DNA from: Chamaelirium japonicum
Lineage: Eukaryota; Streptophyta; Magnoliopsida; Liliales; Melanthiaceae
Assembly (NCBI GenBank): GCA_947650365.1
Contig: OX393553.1
Span: forward strand, 40,099,949-40,163,948
Direction: 5' to 3'
Length of the DNA: 64,000 bases
Both the position numbers and the translations under genes were made by a program. Each line of letters starts with the position of its first letter. Position 1 is the stretch's first letter. Shown here one piece after another: positions 1-11,800 of this stretch. The notes beneath the pieces are model-generated. The model did not search any database. It was not told where the DNA came from and saw nothing but the letters and a program-made list of their open reading frames with translations.

Positions 1-174
1 CCAATCCACTCAGTCTTCTACTCAGTGGACTACCATATTACCATGACTCTCTGTTCTTAAAAGAACACGTAACTACGTTACGCACCTATATGTATCTCAT
101 ATGATAACTATCAATCTTTATTTATTAGGTCAAAACATAAAGTTTTACAAGCTTAGAACACATCAATTCTAACA
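1..174 (-). repeat. Ty1/copia LTR, 5' portion, cut by window edge
   Basis: Read on the minus strand, the sequence starts TGTTAGAATTG at 174 and is preceded by a purine tract (GGGTGGGA, read from about 182 to 175), the layout of a polypurine tract followed by a 3' LTR. The first 170 bases align along their length with the start of the LTR at 54773, with shared blocks such as TTACGTGTTCT versus GTACGTGTTCT, GAACAGAGAG and CATGG. It is therefore an older, diverged member of the same LTR family in opposite orientation. The rest lies left of the window. Confidence 0.7.
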
Positions 175-189
175 TCCCACCCATTGGAA

Positions 190-560
190 GGTCAATCAGT
201 GAGTGGTCTTTGCAACAGGTGAAGTGTTTTGGGAATCAACATTCGCCACCTCAGTCTACTTAATTAATCGATGTATCCTCTAAGTCGCTATAGGTTCGCA
301 CACTATTTGAAGTTCTTTTTGGATCTCGTCCCACTTACTCTCACATGCGGATTCTCGGTTGTGCCTGTGTCCCAGTTTTAGCACATTTTGGTCGAGGTCA
401 ACTTGAATCTAAATCCTTATAGTGTATTTTCATTGGCTACAGTGGTCGACACAAGGGCTATCAATGTCTCAGTCCTCTCACCGGCAAGATATATATCTCT
501 CAGCATGTTACATTTGATGAGATGGTTTCGACCACACCAGTATTCTTAGCCGATCTGGTC
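190..560 (+). pseudogene. Ty1/copia integrase C-terminal fragment
   Basis: The plus strand encodes the usual end of a copia integrase. First comes a FWESTFATSVYLIN-like stretch near 220-270, then after a frame change MRILGCACVPVLAHFGRGQ, a stop, CIFIGYSGRHKGYQCL, and TGKIYISQHVTFDE. These match the family pattern of the GC.C.P block, the CIF.GYS...KGY block and the IY.S.HV.F.E block. At least one stop and one frameshift make it a dead fragment. It lies next to a minus-strand LTR start, so the two are joined by nesting or rearrangement. Confidence 0.8.
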
Positions 561-1800
561 GTAGTTATAGGGTTAAATACCGGTATTGTCCTCATGGATT
601 ACGATTAGGTCACTTAAAGTCTAATTCTAAGGATTAAAATAATTAGAGAAGAAGGTTTGTTGTGATGTGCAGACTAATTAAAACTAATATTAAAATATTT
701 AATTAAAAGAGATATCAAGTATAGAAGATCTAGAGCAGAGAATCCACCACTAGTTTTGGACTAGATTCTTTTATGCCAATTAGGGTTGCTATCTCAATGG
801 AGTGTTTGGATCTGTTATGGTTAGAAACTATAACAGAATCTTAACATGGATTTTTATTTTCGACGACATGAATTATCTTCGGTCAGCACGATCCATCCTT
901 TGGGGGTACAGATCGTCTCCCCTTAGCATAACTCATCTCATGGAATGATAATAAATAAAATTTATATTACCTTATCATTACACACATGGCAAGCACCATA
1001 TTTAGTTTAACATGGTCCATTTTTTCAGGGCATGGACCGTCTTTCTAAGCATGGTGTTTCTCTTGCATGATGGTAAGTTACATTAAAACTATAGCAAGCC
1101 AAAGATAAAATCTATTCAATTCCTATGATATAGATTCTCAATAATGATTATGCAAAACGAAGGGACGAACAACGGATAAAGAAAACTTAATAGACATTGT
1201 CAAGCTATCTCCAATTGAAATAACAAAAACTCTAGAAGTACATAAAGTAAAACTAGAACGAAAGCTAGGGCTTAATTGAAGCTCTAGAAATAAAGCTTAG
1301 CCACTCATGGTAAAGGTGGCGATGAAGGTGTTAATAAAGGCGGAAGAACGATCCATGGCAGCTCTTCTTCTTCTCCTCTTTCAAAACATCCTTCGACGAC
1401 GATGGCTTGAAAACCAAAATTCGGATCCTTCTCTTCAAAAGAGATGGTGTATATATAAGCGTAAGAGAGTAGTTTTTATCCCGTAGTTTGATCTCGACTG
1501 TCCAATTTAGGGCGTCGAGTGCTCTGATTGCCATGGCCAATCGATCGGCACTCGGGCTTGATCGATCGGTATGGTGATTTCTCTATATGCAGAATTGGCA
1601 GTAGCCGATCGATCAGTGCTCGGGATCGATCCATCGATCGATACAATTTCTGTCTTCATGGGGCCTGGTCGTGGGGGTGCCTTTGGAGGTTACTTTCATT
1701 GTGGGTTGCCCATAGTCTTTCTTTTTGTCAATGCTCCATTTTATGCTATTTTTACTTTGAATGACTATTTTCCTGTCAATCATGAAAACATACTTAATTA
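561..1800. other. AT-rich intergenic stretch, nothing recognised
   Basis: There is no coding similarity I recognise. A cluster of CGATCGATCGG-like palindromic motifs lies at about 1538-1645. Open frames here are short and have no family motifs. Confidence 0.5.
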
Positions 1801-2298
1801 GATTGATTTAGTACAATGTAGCATGATCAAGCAAAAGTTTAGGGGTGCAAATATGATGTATTTTCGTACCGATCAGTATCCTCTTGCCTACCCAGTCATA
1901 AGGGTCATCTTGTGACAAAGCAGACCATCCATTTTGCTCCCGTCCCTTCCTATCTCCCTTGCTTTGACAGATCGTGAAAATTCCAGCGGCGACTAGACCT
2001 ATGACAATGATTGGACTAAGTGCCATTGCGACTCCAGATGACCTGCAAGCTATGCCCGTCGAAGGTGAGACCCCGGGTATAGCTGATCCACTAAGTATTG
2101 ATCCGCATAGTGCGGTTACTACGCAGGTTGATGGTGAGCCATTGGGTGCTAGTAGCCCACAGTTTACTGGGCCGCCCATTCAAGCTATCCCACTGTCTGC
2201 CGAGCTGCCCACTGATCTAGACCTGCAGGCTGTTAACAGAGTCACTTCTCTCTCTGGGCCACTGGCTCCACCTGGACCAGAATCCACTTTCTTCTTCA

Positions 2299-2550
2299 CC
2301 TTATGCACTCGCTTTTCATGTGACTGGACTTTTCGTACTTCCAGTAAAGAACCTTTTTCATGCTCTTCGCACCGCGCTTTACCATCATTGCATTGTTGGA
2401 GATCTTCGCAGAAGTTCTTAAACTCTTCATACGTGCTTCTTCACTCAGTAGAGTTCCTACAACATCTTCAAACTTCATCTTCCCTAAACAGAAGAATTGC
2501 TAACTGCCATCATGAGGCCATCCCAATTGTCAGGTTGTCCTAACAATATT
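2299..2550 (-). pseudogene. Ty1/copia gag fragment
   Basis: Read from 2550 downward, the minus strand gives QPDNWDGLMMAVSNSS, a break, then MKFEDVVGTLLSEEARMKS and, near 2310-2350, YWKYEKSSHMKSEC. These are the LP..W..L, (K)FE(D/E)VV..LL.EE and zinc-knuckle (C.KCGK.GH.K.EC) blocks of copia gag. In the knuckle the first two Cys are changed to Tyr and the His is displaced. Stops separate the blocks. The stretch 1801-2298 continues on the same strand as an open frame of 123 codons that I do not recognise, possibly the next part of the same dead element. Confidence 0.7.
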
Positions 2551-2570
2551 AGTAGAGCCTTGATCTCATT

Positions 2571-3440
2571 GTCGAAATGGATTTAAATGGATTCCAGCTG
2601 GCTCGTAATATTATTAATTGAAGTTGTTGGCGTGCTCGGTTATTCTCCCACCATCGACCATCTTCATGTTAAACAATATCTTCATGAGGAAAACCTCCTT
2701 GGAGGAGGAAGGTTTCTTGTACATAATGGACAGTTCTTCTATCAAAGCCGCGCGTGGTCTTGTTTTTAGAGATGTTGAAGGCTACCGTTTAGGATAGAAA
2801 GAGACGTATTAAACTCAGTGCCTTCCTGTCGAGTATCTCCTAATTATTCTCAGACATCTTCTCTGACTTGTCTGACTTTCCACCTATAGACAAATAAAGA
2901 CCTGTTTGTTATAAACAATCTTTTATTTGTATCTTTCAAAATCCGAAGTTCGTATCATTGAATCTCTCGATTCTCAGCCTATCGTCCGACATTGCTCCAA
3001 CTTCATCGAATCCTCGCACCGAACCTTTGCTTAGTTACCACCTGTTCTCTGAACCGAAACTCGGAGCTCTAACATCAGTTGTTGCACCGGAAGCTAAGAC
3101 CCGGTGATCTAGATCTGATGCATCGAGTTTTTCTGAAAGGGTTGTGCTACAGATCAAGTATTGGAGCCATGCAAAGATTACGTCCAACAATAAAGCATAG
3201 AGAAATCGATCCACACACACACAAGTACGAACAACAATATATCACCAACAATCAAGGATTTGACTTGTCATTATCAAGATATTACAGCATGTAGGGGTTA
3301 CCGTTTGTTGGACCCTACAAACAATCTCATTGATTATCTAACACACACACACACAAAAGTAAATATTCATCTACCGTGAGATGCAGAGCTATACCAGAGG
3401 ATCAATTAGGAGATTAAAGCACCCGCCAAAGTAAAAGCCG
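2571..3440. other. Intergenic stretch, nothing recognised
   Basis: Low-complexity CA runs occur near 3216-3228 and 3341-3356. No gene or element ends could be supported. Confidence 0.4.
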
Positions 3441-3470
3441 AGGTAGACGCACTGAGGAACTCGGAGGATG

Positions 3471-3985
3471 TTCGAAGCGAGATCGCCGAAGACAAACCTC
3501 TTATCTCTTTCTTGTCTTCTTCCTTCCTCTTCTTCTTCCTTCTTCTTCTCTCTCTCACTTCCTCCCTTCTCTTCTCTCTTCATGACGACCAACAAAAACC
3601 CTAGACTGGGTTTCCTTGTCGCTCTCTCGTAAAAATCCCTGGGAGCCTAAGGCTTCGGTCAGCACCAGTTTCGAGAGTGCAACCAGGGTCTCTCTCTCTC
3701 TCTCTCATATGTGTGTTTAGATGTGTGGACGAGGATTTTCGAAGCGAGATCGTTGAAGACAAACCTCTCATCTCTTTCTTGTCTTCTTCCTTCCTCTTCT
3801 GTCTCTCACTTCCTCCCTTCACTTCTCTTTTCACGACGACCAACAAAAACCCTAGACTAGGTTTTCTTGTCGCTCTCTCGTAAAAATCCATGGGAGTCTG
3901 AGGCTTCTGTCAGCACCAGTTTCGAGAGTGCAACCAGGGTCTCTCTCTTTCTCTCATATGTGTGTCTAGATGTGTAGACGAGGAC
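3471..3985. repeat. Tandem duplication, about 250-267 bp unit, two copies plus partial third
   Basis: The block TTCGAAGCGAGATCG at 3471 recurs at 3738, and CCCTAGACTGGGTTTCCTTG at 3599 recurs at 3850 with one change. A third partial start (ATGTGTAGACGAGG) lies at 3970, matching 3721. Each unit contains a pyrimidine-rich CTTCTTCC stretch and a (CT)n run. It lies just upstream of the gene 1 leader. Confidence 0.8.
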
Positions 3986-4079
3986 AGTACGGGAAGACAG
4001 AAAGGCTCTGCGGCCGCCAAGCACTCCACGAGTTCATACCCTGGGTCGATCAGGGAACCTCTCCAACGTTGGAGAGAGG

Positions 4080-4353
4080 AAGTACCACCAGGCCAAGAGC
4101 CCTTAGGTAAAAAAAAAAAAAAAAAAAAAGTAAAAACATGGAATCATAAGCCTAAAGCAACCCCCCCCCCCCCCCCCCCCCCCCCAACCTATCTACAATT
4201 TCCCTCCACCACCGTACAGGAATTGGAACCGCCGTCCAGCGCCTCCTTATAAGAGCGGAGCAAAAAAAATCACAGGAGAGAGAGAAGAAGCAACAAAGCC
4301 TCCGCCGCAAAGGTCTCTCTGACCCCCGCCATTTTCTCTCGCATTAATCCTTG

Positions 4354-4390
<37 letters not shown>

Positions 4391-5265
4391 AACGTGAAAC
4401 AGCCCCGCAGGTATTGCAACAAGGGTTAGGGTTTCAATTTCCGCGAAACTTCTCATCATCTCCCGTCCTCCATCGCCCATCAGTTTCCCAGCGCTAGGGT
4501 TTCCCGGAAAACCCGCACCCTTTCCCCCTCTCCGTAGATTGCATCTTGCACTTCAGTTGCCCTAGGGTTTCTCCACACGCTTTCAAATTCTATTAGGGTT
4601 ATATTTTTTTGTCCCCCCCTCCCTCCCTCCCTCCCTCTCTCTCTCCATGATTTGTCAGGTTCTTGAATTTCTTCTGAGATGAAGGCCTCTTGAGGGAATC
4701 AACGGCGATTCTAATTTCATATTCCGATTGATGGACGCCTAAAAGATCATGCCCTTGATTGCCGCCGATTAGAGACCTCATTCTTGCATCCATCGGAAAG
4801 GTTTTCGGAGCCGTGACAGTACAAGGCTGTGGCGCCTGGTAAGGCGGTGCTGGGTTTGTGCCACAATTCCCATTTTTTTGGAGGTACTAAGGTGTTCGGG
4901 TTGCATTCGAGCAGCCATTAGAGAGATTCTGTTGCTGCAAGGATTTTGAGTCCTCGGGCTGTCAAGGTTGGCAGGGTGGATAGGTCCGTGATGGGTTCTT
5001 CGTAGATTCCCACTGATTGGAGATACCAGGGTGTTATGCTACATTCTTGCGGCCCTTGGATAGATGCTCGTGGCTGCTGGGTTCTTGCCTCATCGGCCTT
5101 TTGGGGGTCGTCGTCCTTTATAGGGTTCTGATTCCCTGAAAATCTTCTGACATTATATCTGTACAGCAAATAACATTCAGCAGCGAGGCTGGTAATAGGG
5201 TAGATTAGATTCAGATAGAAAATACAGTATTTGCCTTTTGTTCTAGATGATGGTTTGGTTCCATA
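4080..5265 (+). promoter_or_regulatory. Probable promoter and 5' leader of the vasculin-like gene
   Basis: A TTATAAG box lies at 4247-4253, followed within about 110 bases by a (CT)n run at 4362-4387, a common layout for plant 5' leaders. A poly-A run (about 4110-4129) and a poly-C run (about 4161-4185) lie just upstream. The region has no open frame leading into the start codon, so it is probably untranslated. It may contain a leader intron, but I cannot choose the junctions. The transcription start is an inference. Confidence 0.4.
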
Positions 5266-8200
5266 ATGGATCGTGGTGAGCCGACATTCGTTCCAGAGTG
5301 GTATAAAGGAGCAAGTGGCAGCAGCGCATCTGGCGGTGCTAGTTCGAGCCACCACACAAGGTCTTCTTCACATTCTGGTAATATGTTCTACTACCCCATT
5401 AAGTTTTTTTTTCCCCTCCCTTTACTTCTAACTGAGTAGTGTTTTTTGTTGCTATAGACGAACGTGGTATTGGGCTTTTGTCGAGGAACAGATTATCGGT
5501 GAGTGTTTGTGACCATGATACTCCCCGATCTTCGGCCTTCGGGGACAGAAGCTCGTCGTCCTTCCGCCGGAGCACGAGCAGCAATGGCTCCGTGAGTCAT
5601 GACAAAAGCTCTGCTGCACATTCGCGGCCTTATAGTAGTTTTGGTAGGAGCCCACGCGAAAGGGATAGGGAAAAGGATCCCGACCTTCGTTACAGAGATA
5701 GGTCTCATCTGTTAGACAATGGTTTCTGTGACCATGCTGATTCGTTCAAGTCTAGTAAGACTGAGAAGGACAACCTGAGGCGCTCCAACTCTATCCTCAC
5801 GGGACGTCCGGTTGAGTCGCCTTCTAGGAGGCCAGGGAAGGATCTAAACAATGGTGTTCATTCAGTGGGGAGTACAATTACTGGCATTAGTAAGGCCTCC
5901 TTTGAAAGAGACTTTCCATCTCTTGGAGCTGAAGAAAAGCTGAGTCTTTTGGATGGAAGCAGGATCTCTTCTACTGGACCTAGCACTGCCATGCAAAACC
6001 TTCCTGTAGGTGCTTCGGCCATAGCTGGGGGCGAAGCTTGGACATCAGCTTTGGTAATACCTGTCAAAGTTGGAGGCAATGGCCCAGTACTTTCATCTGC
6101 TTTACAGATTGCTCCAGCGAGTTCATCATCTGCTGCCTTCAGCACTACCACAGGCTTAAACATGGCTGAAACTCTGATTCATGCACCATCACGTGTTTGT
6201 AACACCCCCCAGGTAACAAAGACAATCTATTGCCTGTTTTGCTTAGCTTAAGAAAGTCGTTATACATTAATTTCCTGTACTTTTATGTGCTTGCAGTTAT
6301 CTGTTGATACTCAAAGGAGAGAGGAGCTAACTCGTTTACAATATAGCAAGCTAATACCTGTCACACCTTCAATGCCTAAATGCTCGGTTGGTTTTTTCTT
6401 TTGTTTATGTTTCTTAATGCAATTGTTTGTTTAATAATGGAATGATTTATGAGGGAACCTGATATTTGTTTAGTCTTAGGTTCTCAATTACCAATAGGTT
6501 TTTTATGTTCTATTTTAGAACTGTCAATATCCTTGTGATGATACGAAGAAAGGTTCGTTGCTTATGATACTCATATGTATTTTTAAAAAGACCTTCGATA
6601 TTTGTGTTGTTTATCATTTGAAAGGGCAAAAAAAAAAAGCATAAAACTTGCTACTCAGAAAATGTTCTTACTTCTATAGAAAGGTAGATTGATGATTCAT
6701 GAGAACATTTCTGTTAACTTCTCATAAAAATTATGTACGTCTTATCGCCATTGGGTTCTTTGGGTTTATGCGAGAGCTATACTACTTATTAAGCACATAA
6801 AAAGGTTCTTTCCGTGTAAGTTTGCACACAATAGACTTTCAATTATGCATCTTTGTGTGTATCACAACTTGATAGCTATCTTTCGTTGTTTAATTTGGAT
6901 AATCAGATACATCATCTTGGACATAAATCTTTATGTTTATTTGCACAATTTATGACTTGTATAGGCTATGGTTCGAGGGTTCGCCTTGGCCGATCCAAAC
7001 CAGAACACCCCCTTAACCTGACCGGTTCAGATTTTGGCTGGTCACAAGACTCACAACTGGAACACCTCTCCAAATAGAGAAAATGCCCTTGTTTGGTTCT
7101 AGTTCAGATATGAACCAAATAGGTTGAGTTGAACCTGATTGGCTGAATCAAGCCCCAATCAGGAGCGGATAAGCTGAATCAAATATGAATTAGACCCAAC
7201 ACCCGAAATTGGCCGAGTCAGGCTAGAATCAATCGAATCAGGCCAGAATTATACCCAATCAGACAATAATTTTTGATTTTTTTTTCTAACATTTTTTGCG
7301 AAACAACCGAATTGATCATTTTTCGCTCGGTTCGATCCTGACTCCGAATTATTGGATAGTTTCAAGATCGTTCAGTACACTTTTGCATTTAGGGATAATT
7401 GATATATTAAAAAATCTACCCTTTAAAAGGGTCTTTAATTGGTTCTGCTGTTGGATGTACCTCAAGCACTCGTGTGCTACTCCCTAACGTTCTGACAATT
7501 GGTTTCAGGAAAAGAATGTTACCTCGTTGGAAGCTGAAAAAGGGTGATGTCCATTCAAACTGTTTGAACTTGAATTATTAGGCTTTAGGAACCATGTAAC
7601 TCAAATTTTTCAGATAATTAGGGTTTTGTTGACCAACACTATTTGTTGGTCTATTATATGCACAGTTTGCTATCACAAATAGTTTAAATTAACACCTTGT
7701 GGGATGCATCATTCTATTCAGCCATTCATATTTGGTAGCAAAAATAATAGCTAGTTCATGATACTGAGTAACATGTTGCTACAGAGAATTCTTGATGGAG
7801 ATCGAGACCACATGGGAAGGAGATTAAAGGCGTATGGGAAAAGTCGTCACATAATTAGGCTTCTGAGTTGATGTTTTAGTGGTTTTAGAGATTTATTTAG
7901 TTAATTTCAGTTTGGGTATGATTGGATTATTCAAATAGGGTCATTTGACTGGATGTAAGTGGGTTAGGTAATGTCTTGCTGAGTGGTTTAATATTTTTGT
8001 AGTCCTAGCCCAAAGTCATATATGGACAACTTAGGTATTTTATAAAAAGAGGGGATTGGGGTTTCTCTGTATAACCACCTCCCCTTTATGGTTATTTATA
8101 ACCGCCAACCCCTCCTATCGCCATCTCATACAATGTTTAAAAAGGCGAAAGGCGTACCGAGGCTTTTTCCTCTGGAGAGACGAGGCGTAAGCCTCGAAGT

Positions 8201-8832
8201 TTTTTGAGGCGTTTTGGTAAAAAAAAGTTTAAAAAAGAAAAAAAAATCAGAATAAATACTATTATTGAATGTGTAATAATATTTGAACTAAATATGCATA
8301 ATAAATCACAATGTGTTAGAAAATATCTTATATGACATGATTGAGGACTCCATCGAGCAATCTAACAACAAAATATAAAGTCAAATTGCTCAAACACGCT
8401 TAATTCTTCAATATTCAAGATAATAATTAAAGTAACAACTAATAAGTAATAACAAACAGTAAAATACGAATATAGGACAAATATTGTCAGGATTAAAGAA
8501 AAAAACAATGATACAAATACATGAGAATGGTAAAATACAAAGAAAAAAACATAGAAAAACCTAGTAAAAGATACAAGATCATGATCCATACCTCTAAACT
8601 TGAAACAAATCTTTATCTCTCACTTATAGTTGGTAGACAATCAACAAAGAAGAAGAATACAACTTTGGAATCAAAATCGGAAAAGAAATAAGCACTAGAT
8701 CTTTATTTTGGGTTTTTGGAGACAAGGGGGTTTCAAAACCTAAAGAGATCTAAAAGGGTTTAGGAGGTTTCAATGGATGAAAAAAGGATCCATGGAGACG
8801 ATTTACATATCAAACCCTTAGTGCCCCCCCCC

Positions 8833-8863
<31 letters not shown>

Positions 8864-11800
8864 ACACACACAAAACATTGGTTTTAACCCCTCCCCGCCC
8901 TATGGTTCTCTTTTGGCGAGTGCGAGCATTCCTTTGCTAGATCTGATGATCCGGAGCGAGTCTGAAGTGTGTCAGACACATGTTCTCAGGTTTTTTTTCC
9001 TCGCTTGAATGTGCATCTTTTTTTGTTTTTTTTCAAACCAGCCGTAAAATCTAAAACTACTACATCATATGATTGACAAAGAAAAACGGATGCAACTCAA
9101 TTTGCATTTATACGAGGAAAAGTTGACCTTCCATTTGCATATACTAATTCTTCCTAAATGGGAGAGTGGAGGAAGAATGAGACCGCATGAAAAGGAAGCT
9201 GAAGACATACTAGAAATGCGATTACAAAAATCAAGCTTCTAAGTTAAAAGTGTTTGTTTCTTTACCCTTCAAGGATGCACTTTTCCCATTTTTTTTCTTA
9301 TTTTTAAGAGTATCTAAATTCTCTTGTAGCTTTATATGTGTGATTATATAAGTTAGCCCCTAGGTTGTATTTTGTGAAATCTCTTTTTTTTGTATTGGAA
9401 AGTAATGTGGGGTATTAATATATTCAGTATTCCATATTTAGATGTAATATCAATTGCTCAGCTCGGTAATAATGTGAACAACTTTGGATAGAACAATTTT
9501 TTTTCTTTTAAGAAGTCTTAAAATTTTGTCAATAAAGTAGGTGAAGTATTTTTGCTGTCTTTTAGAGGTGTTGGAAAAGATTATTCTTTGGTGTATAGTT
9601 TGTGGGTGAGTTGGTATCATATAGTTTTGGCCGGTGTTTTAGAAAACCTGCTTAGGGCTCGACCTAGGTCGAAGCACACTAAAAACACCCCGGAGCGAGC
9701 AATTTGGTGCAAGACTCTATCTAGGCTTACACCTAACTAGCTGGGTGTACACCCCGGGTCCTAGGGTGCACCTTTTGCACCCTAATTAGTTGAGTGTACG
9801 TCTAGATGGAGTGACTTATATATAAAAAACATGATAACTCAACAGTTAACACAAACTAAATTCAGGGCCTGTCTTTTTATCAGTAATTAGTCTCCTAATT
9901 CGAAATATAACTTATATTTTTCTATATACCAAGATAAAGGTGAAAGCAAGGCAATCAAATTGACCCCATATCGAAGAAGATGTGAGGAAGTTGGGGGAGT
10001 TTATGATGAACACTTCCTCGACAAATACCCATTGGTTTAAGATGGTGATATTGATGAGAATGAGTTAATGCCCTTGAGGAAGTTTTAAAGTGTAACTTCC
10101 TTGGATTTGGGTTGGATACCAATCATACCATATGTTTTGGTTTTTGGATGAAAGACAATGACAACATTGTTTCAAATTATATATTTTTTTATAGTGTTTA
10201 GAATACTTTTAAAAAAAAAATTTATTTGGTTTTCACTATTTTTATACTACTTTTGGAAAACAAGGGTTTTGAGTTTTGGCAGAAACCGATCCGTTTCGGT
10301 TGGAACTGATCCCGAAACTAGGGGCGTAAAACGGACCAAGCCGGGCCTAGAGATGTCAAGCCCGGATGGGCTCGTCGGGCCAAGGGTCTGAGCTCGGGTC
10401 TGACCCGGGTATACATATGTTTGGAATTTCGGGCCGGGCCGGGTTTGGGCTAAAAATAGGGTGTTTAATAAAAAAAATATGTACATTGTGAGGTTTGAAG
10501 ACTCAACCTTCAAGAGGTAAAGAGAAGCCATAAACTGCTGCACCATATTTTCTTTGTGTTTAAATTACCTGGTCTTTATATATATAATTAATATACAATA
10601 ATTGTATCGGGCTCTCGGGTCGGGTTGTGGGCTTTCTTTCGGGCCGAGTCGGGCTGGGCTGCAGGCTCATGGTGCACGGCCCGAGCCCGACCCATGGTAT
10701 GTTCGGGGTGGGTCGTTGACTGGGCTCGGGCCGATGGGCTTTTTCACACCCCTACCTGAAACCCTCCAGGTTTCAGTGTTTAGATTGGTTTTCATGCTAA
10801 AAGGGGATCTCAACAGACAACTTGAATTAGTTGAATATCAACCTTATTTACATAAGAAAATATTTACTTGCATATCAACCTTGTATTATCAACTTGCATA
10901 TCAATCTGATATAAATAAAAGCAAATATCCCCCCATTTGGATTCAATAAAAATTTCTAAAAAGTTAAAATCCAACGGAATCAAAATGTAATTTTTCAGTT
11001 TATATATAAAAACCAGATTCTACAATTTTTTGCTAAAAAAGAAAGTTCGGTGGAACAAAAACCTCAAAATATTTTAGACAAAGAAAAATCTCAGAAAATT
11101 GAGAAGTATAAAATCAACTTAAAAACCCAAAGACCAGTAAATTATTTTGAATCTATAAAAAATTTCTTCCCCAATAAATAATTTTTTCCTTTAGACTCGG
11201 CCAAAAACTAGAATCATGATTGGTGATTATGATAGATTTGTTAGTCCTACAAGGCAATGTTTAAGGAGGAAGCACATAATTGGGTATTTGCAACATTTTC
11301 TTTTTAATACACAAATTTTGTAGGTAGCTCATTGATTGTCACATATTTAAATTTCGTGAGTAGATCTTAACTGAGGTAGTAATCGTAGGTTTTGGAGTCT
11401 ACCTATTTCGAGAAACGAAGCTGCTCATGCTCTCATTCCTTGGCATTTTGAGCAGTTTAGTACTAAACTTCTGTTTCTTAAAGCTTTGTGTTTTCTATGC
11501 ACCTCGTGCTCTTCCGCTCGATCTTCACTGCCAATTTCTATGATAGTGATTAGTGAGTGGGCACTTGCAAAAGGTGTGATTTATTTTTGTTGAATGTTCG
11601 ATCGAGAATATATTAACAAGATATCCGCTAGGCATTATGTAGGATAGCAAGTAGCTTAATGTCAATCATCTTTTGCGTGACTTGGTATTGTGATAAATTT
11701 GGCATCTTCTTCAATCTACGCTAGCACACTATGGGTAATCAAGTGTTCTGACTTAGCTTCTTTAGTGCGAGGAATAAATGATTTTTTAGTTGCTAGCTTG

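Noticed and set aside
1974..2543. 189-codon plus-strand open frame
   Set aside because: The right half is antisense to copia gag blocks on the minus strand. The left half has no motifs.
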